Assembly: GCF_029277445.1 (NCBI RefSeq)
Contig: NZ_CP119566.1
Span: forward strand, 1,614,001-1,678,000
Direction: 5' to 3'
Length of the DNA stretch: 64,000 nucleotides
From: Pararhizobium qamdonense
Lineage (GTDB): Bacteria > Pseudomonadota > Alphaproteobacteria > Rhizobiales > Rhizobiaceae
Part shown: in pieces, positions 44,991 to 52,763 of the stretch
Position numbering within the stretch: the stretch's first letter is position 1
Layout: every line of letters begins with the position of its first letter
Position numbers and translations under genes: made by a program
The notes under the pieces: model-generated
What the model saw: only the letters and a program-made list of their open reading frames with translations
What the model was told of the DNA's origin: nothing
Database searches by the model: none

Positions 44991-45245
44991 GTGCTGCAAC
45001 TGAGACCCAATTGCGAATGCTGCAACAAGGACCTGCCGCCCGGCAGCCGCGAGGCGATGATCTGCAGTTTCGAATGCACCTTCTGCACCCAGTGTGTTTC
45101 CGAGGTTCTCGACGGACAATGCCCGAACTGCAGCGGCGAACTTGTGCGCCGCCCGGTTCGCCCTGCCGCCAAGCTCGGCAAGTTCCCGGCCTCCACAGAG
45201 CGGGTCTTGAAGGCCGAAGGCTGTGCGCCGATCAAGGCTGCCTGA
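44991..45245 (+). CDS. Small Cys-rich DUF1272 protein in urease operon
   Basis: Protein of 84 residues, function unknown. The N-terminal 50 residues are a dense cysteine zinc-ribbon-like pattern ([39 protein letters not shown]), matching DUF1272. The C-terminal third is basic and probably flexible. It starts with GTG at 44991, ten bases after ureA, and ends 17 bases before ureB, so it is expressed with urease. A metal-handling or regulatory role in urease assembly is a guess; DUF1272 proteins also occur away from urease. Confidence 0.82.
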   Translation: MLQLRPNCECCNKDLPPGSREAMICSFECTFCTQCVSEVLDGQCPNCSGELVRRPVRPAAKLGKFPASTERVLKAEGCAPIKAA

Positions 45246-45262
45246 ACAGGAGAGATGATACG

Positions 45263-45568
45263 ATGATCCCCGGTGAAATTATTGCGGCAAGCGGTGATAT
45301 CGAGCTGAATGCAGGGCTGGAAACCGTGTCGCTGGAGGTCTCCAACAGCGGCGACCGGCCGGTGCAGGTGGGCAGCCATTATCACTTCGCCGAGACGAAT
45401 GCGGCCCTTCTGTTCGACCGCCCGGTGGCGCATGGCAGGCGGCTCGATATCCCGGCCGGAACGGCCGTGCGTTTCGAGCCCGGGCAGACCCGCAGCGTCA
45501 CGCTCATTCCCTTTGCCGGAAAGCGCGAGGTCTATGGTTTCCGCCAGAAGGTGATGGGTAAGTTATGA
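45263..45568 (+). CDS. ureB: Urease beta subunit
   Basis: Structural subunit of urease (101 residues). Standard sequence: [40 protein letters not shown] and the [20 protein letters not shown] region. The ATG at 45263 is preceded by AGGAGAGATGATACG. The stop overlaps the next gene (ATGA at 45565-45568). Confidence 0.97.
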   Translation: MIPGEIIAASGDIELNAGLETVSLEVSNSGDRPVQVGSHYHFAETNAALLFDRPVAHGRRLDIPAGTAVRFEPGQTRSVTLIPFAGKREVYGFRQKVMGKL

Positions 45569-45999
45569 GGCGTTTTTTCTTCGTATCAGGCCTGATTACC
45601 GCCACGCTTTTTCAAGGCATTGTTTCTGCGCAGGCGCAAGACCAACCGAATGTCGATTGCGCCAATGCCGAGACCCAAACTGACATGACGATCTGCGCCA
45701 ACAAGGATTATGAGGCGGCCGATACCGAGCTGAACGCGGTCTATAAGAAGGCCATGGCGGCGATGAAGAATGCCGATAAGGACCTTGGTGAGATCGACGC
45801 AAATTATCCCGGCGCCGTCGATGCCCTGAAGAAAGCGCAGCGGGCCTGGATCGATTATCGTGACGGGCAGTGTGAGCTGGCCGGGTTTGAAGCGCGGGGA
45901 GGATCGCTTGAGCCGATGCTGGTATCCGTCTGTCTTGCCGGCCTGACGAAGAAGCGTAGCGAGGAACTGAAGGGCTTTACCGAAAGATTTGGAAACTGA
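45565..45999 (+). CDS. LprI-like periplasmic protein (DUF1311)
   Basis: Predicted secreted protein of 144 residues. The signal peptide [20 protein letters not shown] has cleavage near residue 25 (AQA). The mature part fits the lysozyme-inhibitor LprI/DUF1311 family: [20 protein letters not shown], a helical AAMKNADKD stretch, [20 protein letters not shown] and a final Cys in [18 protein letters not shown], giving two probable disulfides. It is translationally coupled to ureB though periplasmic, and its link to urease is unknown. Confidence 0.82.
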   Translation: MRRFFFVSGLITATLFQGIVSAQAQDQPNVDCANAETQTDMTICANKDYEAADTELNAVYKKAMAAMKNADKDLGEIDANYPGAVDALKKAQRAWIDYRDGQCELAGFEARGGSLEPMLVSVCLAGLTKKRSEELKGFTERFGN

Positions 46000-46031
46000 A
46001 AGATGGGAAACCGAGCGATAGGGAAACCGAA

Positions 46032-46703
46032 TTGCCCGTGACCGCGCGCCGGACCATCATGATTGTTGGAAACGGGACGATGCCAAAAGGCGCGGCCGCT
46101 GTTATCGACGCTGCCGACCTGGTGATCCGCTTCAATGATTGCCGCTCCTGTGGCGCGGGCGGCGAGAAGACGGATATTGTCGCCGTCTGCAACACCGGGC
46201 GTCCGGCGCTTTCCATGCTGGGTGGCGGTGTCTGGAAGAGCCATGCGGCCGTTCGGCAGGCGGCTTCGATCTGGTGTGTCCGTGATGGCGCCAAGTTCCA
46301 GGCTCTGCGCGGGAAACTTAATGTCACGCATCCGGATCTCGGCGATCTCTGCGACGACTATACCGATGGTTTTTTCGCCTTTGCGCAGGCGACCGGGCGG
46401 GGCTTCCATACGGTTCCGGCCTTGACGCATGAGAGCGTCGATGCGGCGCTGGAGCGGTTCGATCCGGGTGCCTATGTCGTGCCGAGCAGCGGCCTGATCG
46501 TCATCGCCGAAATCCTCGCACATTGGCGCCAGCCGGGCGACCGCGTGGTGCTTGCCGGTTTCGGCCATGCGGGCTGGGAGGGGCATCCGTTTGCGGCGGA
46601 AAGGGAAATGGTCGAAGACTTTATTCGCGAAGGGAAGCTGGAGAGGCTCGAACCTTCCATTGCTAAGTCGTCAGAAAATCCTTACATTTTGGCAGAAAGG
46701 TAA
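46032..46703 (+). CDS. GT29-like 'urease operon accessory' protein
   Basis: Protein of about 223 residues. The opening (IMIVGNGTMPKGAAAVIDAA followed by DLVIRFNDCRS) resembles the nucleotide-binding start of sialyltransferase-like GT29 folds (NG...G..ID..D.VIRFN). The centre has SSGLIVIAEILAHWRQPGDR and VVLAGFGHAGWEGHPFAAER. It has no signal peptide. Similar rhizobial genes are called urease operon accessory protein because of their place only. The start is uncertain: TTG 46032, GTG 46038 and ATG 46059 are in frame, with GGGAAA just upstream of the first. A sugar-transferase role is inference. Confidence 0.72.
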   Translation: MPVTARRTIMIVGNGTMPKGAAAVIDAADLVIRFNDCRSCGAGGEKTDIVAVCNTGRPALSMLGGGVWKSHAAVRQAASIWCVRDGAKFQALRGKLNVTHPDLGDLCDDYTDGFFAFAQATGRGFHTVPALTHESVDAALERFDPGAYVVPSSGLIVIAEILAHWRQPGDRVVLAGFGHAGWEGHPFAAEREMVEDFIREGKLERLEPSIAKSSENPYILAER

Positions 46704-46713
46704 GGAAATAATT

Positions 46714-46977
46714 ATGGCTGAATCTGCAAAAATCACGTCGAAGAATCAGATCACGCTGCCTGCGCGGGTCCGCAAAACGCTGGGGATCGGCGTGGGCGAC
46801 AAGGTGGATTTTGTTGCCACAGCCAATGGCACGTTCGAACTGAGGTCCCGCAAGGAGACGCTGGCCGGTCTGCGCGGCGCGATCAAACCCGGCCAGACGA
46901 TATCGGATGGGGACATCGACAGCTGGATACAGGACGCGCGCTCGGCGGGCGGGAAAGTCAGCGATGATTGGAATTGA
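46714..46977 (+). CDS. AbrB/MazE-type antitoxin
   Basis: Swapped-hairpin DNA-binding protein of 87 residues, the probable antitoxin of the following PIN ribonuclease. The AbrB core covers about residues 5-50 (ITSKNQITLPARVRKTLGIG, GDKVDFVATANGTFELRSR). The C-terminal 35 residues (GAIKPGQTISDGDIDSWIQD) would wrap the toxin. TAAGGAAATAATT precedes the ATG. It overlaps the toxin gene by 14 bases and lies 10 bases after the GT29-like gene, inside the urease operon. Confidence 0.88.
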   Translation: MAESAKITSKNQITLPARVRKTLGIGVGDKVDFVATANGTFELRSRKETLAGLRGAIKPGQTISDGDIDSWIQDARSAGGKVSDDWN

Positions 46978-47371
46978 TACCAACGTCCTGCTGCGCTGGC
47001 TTGTCGATGCCGGGACGATGGATGACGCGCCGGATCAGACATGCGTCGTTGAAGACCTGATCCTTCACAGTGAGGAGCAGTTTTTCGTCAATCATATCGT
47101 CATTGCGGAAACGATATGGGTGTTGCGAAACAGAATGGGCCAAAAGAAGACGATCATTCGCGACATCATCGAGCGCATCTTGCACGCGGCCAATGTGACC
47201 GTTCTCGATCCCGACAGTGTCAGCAGCGCTCTGAACAGCTTTTTGAACTATCCCGGTGATTACTCTGACCATCTCATCGGAGAGGTCAACAGGAAAAACG
47301 GTTGCCGAATGACGATGACGTTCGACAAGGCAGCATCGAAATCTCCCAATTTTTCCGAACTTCAGAGGTAG
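46964..47371 (+). CDS. PIN-domain toxin (VapC-like)
   Basis: Ribonuclease-fold toxin of 135 residues. The first PIN Asp is in MIGIDTNVLLRWLVD, a conserved Glu in IVIAETIWVLRNRM, and later acids in YPGDYSDHLIGEVNRKNGCR with the terminal MTMTFDKAASKSPNFSEL. The spacing matches PIN toxins of the VapC type. The frame is intact, so the module may be active. The start at 46964 lies within the antitoxin gene. The gene ends three bases before ureC, so its transcription must continue into the catalytic urease subunit. Confidence 0.88.
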   Translation: MIGIDTNVLLRWLVDAGTMDDAPDQTCVVEDLILHSEEQFFVNHIVIAETIWVLRNRMGQKKTIIRDIIERILHAANVTVLDPDSVSSALNSFLNYPGDYSDHLIGEVNRKNGCRMTMTFDKAASKSPNFSELQR

Positions 47372-47374
47372 ACC

Positions 47375-49084
47375 ATGTCCTACAAAATGTCGCGCGCGGC
47401 CTATGCCAGCATGTTTGGTCCCACCACCGGCGACAAGGTTCGGCTGGCGGATACCGAATTGTTCATCGAGGTGGAGAAGGATTTCACCACCTATGGTGAC
47501 GAGGTGAAATTCGGCGGCGGCAAGGTCATTCGCGACGGCATGGGCCAGAGCCAGGCAACGCGGGCTCAAGGCGCTGTCGATACCGTCATCACAAATGCGC
47601 TGATCGTTGACCACACCGGCATCGTCAAGGCCGATATCGGTTTGAAGAACGGCCGGATCGCGGCGATCGGCAAGGCTGGCAATCCGGATACGCAGCCGGG
47701 CGTGACCATCATCGTCGGCCCGTCCACCGAGGTGATTGCGGGCGAGGGCAAGATCGTCACGGCAGGCGGCATGGACGCCCATATCCATTTCATCTGCCCG
47801 CAGCAGATCGAGGAAGCGCTGATGTCGGGGATCACCACGATGCTCGGCGGCGGTTCCGGCCCTGCGCATGGCACGCTGGCGACAACCTGCACGGGCGCCT
47901 GGCATATCGAGCGGATGATCGAGAGCTTTGACGGCTTTCCGATGAATCTGGCGCTGGCCGGCAAGGGCAATGCCTCGCTGCCGGCGCCGCTGGAGGAGAT
48001 GATCCTTGCCGGCGCGTCCAGCCTGAAGCTGCACGAGGACTGGGGCACGACGCCTGCCGCCATCGACAATTGCCTGTCGGTCGCCGATGCCTTTGACGTT
48101 CAGGTGATGATCCACACCGACACGCTGAACGAAAGCGGCTTCGTCGAGGATACGATCGACGCCATCAAGGGCCGCACGATCCATGCCTTCCACACCGAAG
48201 GGGCAGGCGGCGGTCATGCGCCTGACATCATCAAGATCTGCGGCCAGTCGAACGTCATCCCGTCCTCGACCAACCCGACCCGGCCCTACACGATCAACAC
48301 CTTGGCCGAACATCTCGACATGCTGATGGTCTGCCATCACCTGTCGCCGTCCATTCCTGAAGATATCGCCTTTGCCGAAAGCCGGATCCGCAAGGAAACC
48401 ATTGCGGCCGAAGACATTCTCCACGATATCGGCGCCTTCTCGATCATTTCCTCCGATAGCCAGGCGATGGGCCGGGTCGGCGAGGTGGCGATCCGCACCT
48501 GGCAGACCGCCGACAAGATGAAGCGGCAGCGGGGAAGGCTGGCTCAGGAGACCGGCGACAACGATAATTTCCGGGTGCGCCGCTATATCGCCAAATACAC
48601 CATCAATCCCGCCATCGCCCAGGGTCTTTCCCATGAGATCGGCTCGATCGAACCGGGCAAACGCGCCGATCTGGTGCTGTGGAACCCTGCCTTCTTCGGC
48701 GTGAAGCCCGACATGGTCCTTCTCGGCGGCATGATCGCGGCCGCTCCGATGGGCGATCCCAACGCCTCCATCCCGACGCCGCAACCGGTGCATTACCGGC
48801 AGATGTTCGGCGCTTTTGGCAAGGCACGGACGAATTCCTCGGTCACCTTCGTGTCGCAGGCCTCGCTGGACGGCGGCCTGCAGGCGCGCCTTGGTGTTGC
48901 CAAGCAGTTGATCGCGGTGAAAAACACCCGTGGCGGCATCAGCAAGGCCTCGATGATCCACAATAGCCTGACGCCGCATATCGAGGTCGATCCCGAAACC
49001 TACGAGGTGCGCGCCGATGGCGAGCTTTTGACCTGCGAACCGGCAACCGTCTTGCCGATGGCGCAACGCTACTTCATGTTCTAG
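47375..49084 (+). CDS. ureC: Urease alpha (catalytic) subunit
   Basis: Nickel metalloenzyme subunit (569 residues) that hydrolyses urea to ammonia and carbamate. All active-site residues are visible: H136 and H138 ([10 protein letters not shown]), the carbamylated Lys K218 ([11 protein letters not shown]), H247 and H273 (nickel), the catalytic flap VCHHLSPS with H321/H322, and D361 (SSDSQAMGR). The length is normal. An AGAGGTAGACC site precedes the ATG, which follows the toxin stop by three bases. Confidence 0.98.
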   Translation: MSYKMSRAAYASMFGPTTGDKVRLADTELFIEVEKDFTTYGDEVKFGGGKVIRDGMGQSQATRAQGAVDTVITNALIVDHTGIVKADIGLKNGRIAAIGKAGNPDTQPGVTIIVGPSTEVIAGEGKIVTAGGMDAHIHFICPQQIEEALMSGITTMLGGGSGPAHGTLATTCTGAWHIERMIESFDGFPMNLALAGKGNASLPAPLEEMILAGASSLKLHEDWGTTPAAIDNCLSVADAFDVQVMIHTDTLNESGFVEDTIDAIKGRTIHAFHTEGAGGGHAPDIIKICGQSNVIPSSTNPTRPYTINTLAEHLDMLMVCHHLSPSIPEDIAFAESRIRKETIAAEDILHDIGAFSIISSDSQAMGRVGEVAIRTWQTADKMKRQRGRLAQETGDNDNFRVRRYIAKYTINPAIAQGLSHEIGSIEPGKRADLVLWNPAFFGVKPDMVLLGGMIAAAPMGDPNASIPTPQPVHYRQMFGAFGKARTNSSVTFVSQASLDGGLQARLGVAKQLIAVKNTRGGISKASMIHNSLTPHIEVDPETYEVRADGELLTCEPATVLPMAQRYFMF

Positions 49085-49106
49085 AATAGTTGCTCATCAA
49101 GAAAGA

Positions 49107-49793
49107 ATGCCGATGTCCTGGAGAAGGCCCTTGCGCTGGCTGGCGGCCGTCCTGCTCACGGCAATCCTGTGCGTTGCCGCCGGGACATTCGTGCCGCGTC
49201 CCCTGTGGCCTGTGGCGAAGGCCGGAACGGCTGTGGGCGAAACGCACCGGATCCTCGTGCTCTCCAATCCCATCCACACGGATATCGCCATTCCGGTCAC
49301 CGCTGAGACGCTGGCCCGGTTTCCGTTTCTGTCGGAAAGCGGCATGCCGGTTGCGCATCCGGATGCGCGCTGGCTGATTTTTGGCTGGGGCGGGCGGGCC
49401 TTTTATATGGAAACGCCGGCCTGGTCGGATCTGAAGCCGGTGCCGTTGTTCAAGGGATTGACGCTGGACCGCTCCGTCGTCCACGCCGATGTTGCCGGCG
49501 AGATCATCGAGCCTGCCGATCATATTGCCAGTTTCGAGATCGGCACGGAGGGATATCAACGCCTGCTGTCTTTCATCGAGGCCAGCTTCGCGACGGTGGA
49601 TGGGCGCATCGCGGCGATACCGGATGCAGGTTACGGAGAAAACGACCGTTTCTTCGAAGCCAATGGCTGGTTCAGCGCTTTGAGAGGTTGCAATACCTGG
49701 ACGGCGAAGGCCCTGCGCGAGGCTGGGTTGCAGACCGGCTGGTGGAACCCATTGCCGGTTTTGCTGTCGGCATCGCTGACGCTGTATAACTGA
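49107..49793 (+). CDS. TIGR02117/DUF2459 urease-region membrane-anchored protein
   Basis: Conserved protein of 228 residues of the TIGR02117 group, a family first noted beside urease genes and without a known activity. It has one N-terminal anchor or signal helix (LAAVLLTAILCVAAGTF). Family motifs are NPIHTDIAIPV, WLIFGWGGRAFYMETPAWSD and the C-terminal RGCNTWTAKALREAGLQTGW, where a Cys and several His/Asp suggest a hydrolase-like or metal site. The start is ATG 49107 or 49113. It follows ureC by 22 bases. Confidence 0.85.
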   Translation: MPMSWRRPLRWLAAVLLTAILCVAAGTFVPRPLWPVAKAGTAVGETHRILVLSNPIHTDIAIPVTAETLARFPFLSESGMPVAHPDARWLIFGWGGRAFYMETPAWSDLKPVPLFKGLTLDRSVVHADVAGEIIEPADHIASFEIGTEGYQRLLSFIEASFATVDGRIAAIPDAGYGENDRFFEANGWFSALRGCNTWTAKALREAGLQTGWWNPLPVLLSASLTLYN

Positions 49794-49977
49794 ATTCATT
49801 GGCTTTTCGCCGCAGGCATAGACATGCGCGCGGTGCAGGTCAGCCATGCGCGGCATGTTTTTCGTGCCCTTTGTGCTGCATCGCAACAGGACTTGCTGTA
49901 GAAAACAGGTGACCTCCTGTGCCTTGTTCCTCCCAAGACCTGCCGCGCGGGGGCGTCTGTCTTTCAAGGAGTTTATC

Positions 49978-50520
49978 ATGATCATTGGCAGAAAAGTGCC
50001 GTCCGTTACCTTCCGTACGCGCGTTCGCGACGAAGCCGTTGGTGGTGCCAATCCATTCCGTTGGCAGGATGTTTCGTCGGCGGATTATTTCGGCGGCAAG
50101 CGCGTCATCCTGTTCTCGCTGCCGGGCGCCTTCACGCCGACCTGCTCGACCTTCCAGCTTCCCGATTTCGAAAAGCTGGCGGCTGATTTCCGCGCAGAGG
50201 GCATTGACGAGATCTACTGCATTTCCGTCAACGACGCCTTCGTCATGAATGCCTGGGGCAAGTCGCAGAACCTTGAAAACGTCAAGCTGATCCCGGATGG
50301 GTCCGGCGAGTTCACCCGCAAGATGGGCATGCTCGTGTCCAAGGACAATCTCGGCTTCGGCATGCGCTCCTGGCGTTATGCTGCCGTCATCAATGATGGT
50401 GTCGTCGAGCAGTGGTTCGAAGAAGACGGCTATTGCGACAATGCCGACAGCGATCCCTATGGCGTTTCCGCGCCGCAGAACATTCTTGGCGCGTTGCAGT
50501 CGGAAAAGATCGCGGCCTGA
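49978..50520 (+). CDS. Peroxiredoxin, Prx5/AhpE-like thioredoxin fold
   Basis: Thiol peroxidase of 180 residues that reduces hydrogen peroxide or alkyl hydroperoxides. The peroxidatic Cys is in the classical LPGAFTPTCSTFQLPDFEKL near residue 57. Further Prx5-type segments are GIDEIYCISVNDAFVMNAWG and DNLGFGMRSWRYAAVINDG, and another Cys is in EEDGYCDNADSD. The ATG at 49978 has AAGGAG seven bases upstream. It lies between TIGR02117 and ureE with a terminator behind it, so it probably has partly independent expression. Confidence 0.92.
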   Translation: MIIGRKVPSVTFRTRVRDEAVGGANPFRWQDVSSADYFGGKRVILFSLPGAFTPTCSTFQLPDFEKLAADFRAEGIDEIYCISVNDAFVMNAWGKSQNLENVKLIPDGSGEFTRKMGMLVSKDNLGFGMRSWRYAAVINDGVVEQWFEEDGYCDNADSDPYGVSAPQNILGALQSEKIAA

Positions 50521-50546
50521 TCTCAGGCCTATGTCCTTTCCATGAC

Positions 50547-50587
50547 ATCCGGCGCCGGGTTTCTTTGGTCTGGCGCCGGATTTTTTT
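50547..50587 (+). terminator. Terminator after peroxiredoxin gene
   Basis: ATCCGGCGCC (50547-50556) pairs perfectly with GGCGCCGGAT (50572-50581) around a 15-base loop, and a T run to 50587 follows. It separates ureEFG from the upstream urease genes. Confidence 0.88.
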
Positions 50588-50626
50588 GTTGTTACAGTGG
50601 CATGAATGAATTTGAAGGCTTGCTGA

Positions 50627-51103
50627 ATGCCCTATCGCTCGACCGAAATCCTGTCGCCCGGCCCGGCCGGCATCATACCGCTGCACACCATTGCGCTTGC
50701 CCACGATCAGCGCCATCTGCGCCGCAAACTGCTGCATCTCGACAATGACGATGTGGTGATGCTCGATCTCAAGGAAGCCGTCATGCTGGCTGACGGTGAT
50801 CTTCTGGTGCTCGATAGCGGCGATCATGTGCGCATCGCAGCCATCTCCGAGCCGCTTTACGATATCCGCCCGCGCGATCCGCTCCACCTGATCGAACTCG
50901 CCTGGCATCTGGGCAACCGGCATCTGGCCGCCGAAATCCGGCCGGACCGGATTTTGATCCTGCGCGATCCCGTCATCAAGGCGATGCTGGAAGGTTTGGG
51001 CGCGACGATCGGCGAGGTCACGGAACCGTTCCAGCCGATGCGCGGCGCCTATCACGGGTCCGGCGGGCATTCGCACGGCGGCCATCATCACGCCCATGAC
51101 TGA
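50627..51103 (+). CDS. ureE: Urease accessory protein UreE (nickel chaperone)
   Basis: Nickel-binding chaperone of 158 residues that hands nickel to UreG for urease maturation. The N-terminal domain ([20 protein letters not shown]) and the metal-binding domain ([20 protein letters not shown]) are followed by a histidine-rich tail ([16 protein letters not shown]) for extra nickel binding. The start ATG at 50627 is 39 bases after the preceding terminator. The 3' end overlaps ureF by eight bases. Confidence 0.95.
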   Translation: MPYRSTEILSPGPAGIIPLHTIALAHDQRHLRRKLLHLDNDDVVMLDLKEAVMLADGDLLVLDSGDHVRIAAISEPLYDIRPRDPLHLIELAWHLGNRHLAAEIRPDRILILRDPVIKAMLEGLGATIGEVTEPFQPMRGAYHGSGGHSHGGHHHAHD

Positions 51104-51767
51104 TCTGGCCGGGACGCAGGCGCTTTTGCGGTTGGTGACATGGTTGTCGCCGGCTTTTCCGGTCGGCGCGTTCTCCTATTCCGGCGGGCTCGAACAGGCG
51201 GTGCACGATGGTCTGGTGACCGATGCGCCAGGGCTTGCGGCATGGCTGCAGGCGCTGATCGAGCATGGTTCTGCCTGGAATGACGCCGTGCTGTTGGCCG
51301 AGAGCTACCGTGCCTGTGGCGATGCGCCAAGATTGGCGGCGGTGCGGGAACTGGCGGAAGCTTTGGCCGGATCGCGCGAGCGGCACATGGAAACGATGCT
51401 GCAGGGCGAGGCGTTCCTGACGGCCGCAGCCCATTGGCCGCATCCGGGCCTTGAAACGCTCCACGGTGCTATCGCCTATCCCGTTGCCGTCGGTGCGGTT
51501 GCGGGCATCCATGGAACGGGGCTGGAGGCAGCGCTTGCGGCCTACCTGCATGCAAGTGCCTCCAATCTCGTTTCGGTGGCGATCCGGTGTGGCGTTACCG
51601 GGCAAACGCATGGTCTCGGCGTGCTGGTCAAGCTCGAGCCGGTGATCTCCGCGACGGCGGCGCGGGCCGCAGCCACGACGCTGGACGATCTCGGCTCTGC
51701 CACCATCACGGCCGATATTTCGGCCCTGCGCCATGAGACATTGCATTCGCGGCTCTTCCGGTCCTGA
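51096..51767 (+). CDS. ureF: Urease accessory protein UreF
   Basis: Helical accessory protein (223 residues) that joins UreD and UreG in the apo-urease activation complex. Family-typical parts are [56 protein letters not shown] and the C-terminal [16 protein letters not shown]. The length is normal. It overlaps ureE and lies 38 bases before ureG. Confidence 0.96.
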   Translation: MTDLAGTQALLRLVTWLSPAFPVGAFSYSGGLEQAVHDGLVTDAPGLAAWLQALIEHGSAWNDAVLLAESYRACGDAPRLAAVRELAEALAGSRERHMETMLQGEAFLTAAAHWPHPGLETLHGAIAYPVAVGAVAGIHGTGLEAALAAYLHASASNLVSVAIRCGVTGQTHGLGVLVKLEPVISATAARAAATTLDDLGSATITADISALRHETLHSRLFRS

Positions 51768-51805
51768 CGGTTTCGAGCGCCCGCTTTCTTGAAAGGAATA
51801 TTGCG

Positions 51806-52414
<609 letters not shown>

Positions 52415-52417
<3 letters not shown>

Positions 52418-52686
52418 AGCGCTTCATCTTTAAACGGAAGCGATTCTGTTGGCTCAAAACGGCCGTTCCACACGAAGGATGGCGCAGAGCGATGCCGACC
52501 CATCGGGCCAGCCATCCGACACAGTGGACGGCCGTTTTCAGCCAACCCGGAGGGCCGGATGAATTTCGGCCATGACCGGCTGCGCCCGTCTCGACCGCAG
52601 CTTCTGCTGCGCTCTTCGCCAGCCACCTTGGTTCTGGCCGAAATTCCTTCCGGCAGAATGCTTCCGTTTAAAGATGAAGCGCTCTA
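52415..52686 (+). repeat. Nested palindromic element with 27-bp terminal repeats
   Basis: The ends are perfect inverted repeats of 27 bases (52415-52441 and 52660-52686) beginning TAGAGCGCTTCATCTTTAAA, and the pairing continues with a one-base slip. Inside are two more nested pairs: GGCT-AAAACGGCCGT near 52451-52467 with its complement near 52536-52553, and GAATTTCGGCC near 52561-52571 with GGCCGAAATTC near 52637-52647. It encodes no protein. The left end supplies the ureG stop codon. It looks like a MITE or mosaic intergenic element; a shortened relative begins at 3475. Confidence 0.75.
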
Positions 52687-52709
52687 AGCTTTGCCGTCCA
52701 AACAAAAAA

Positions 52710-52744
52710 GCCCGGCCGCATCCACGATGCGGCCGGGCTTTTTT
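52710..52744. terminator. Bidirectional terminator between ureG and RND pump gene
   Basis: GCCCGGCCGCATC (52710-52722) pairs perfectly with GATGCGGCCGGGC (52726-52738) around CAC. Six T follow on the plus strand and a run of A precedes it, so it can end both the urease operon and the convergent efflux operon. Confidence 0.93.
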
Positions 52745-52763
52745 ATAAGGCAGGCCCGCACCC

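Noticed and set aside
46714..47371. Toxin-antitoxin pair as a sign of a prophage or plasmid segment
   Set aside because: No integrase, replication or phage structural gene is nearby and the surrounding operon is continuous.
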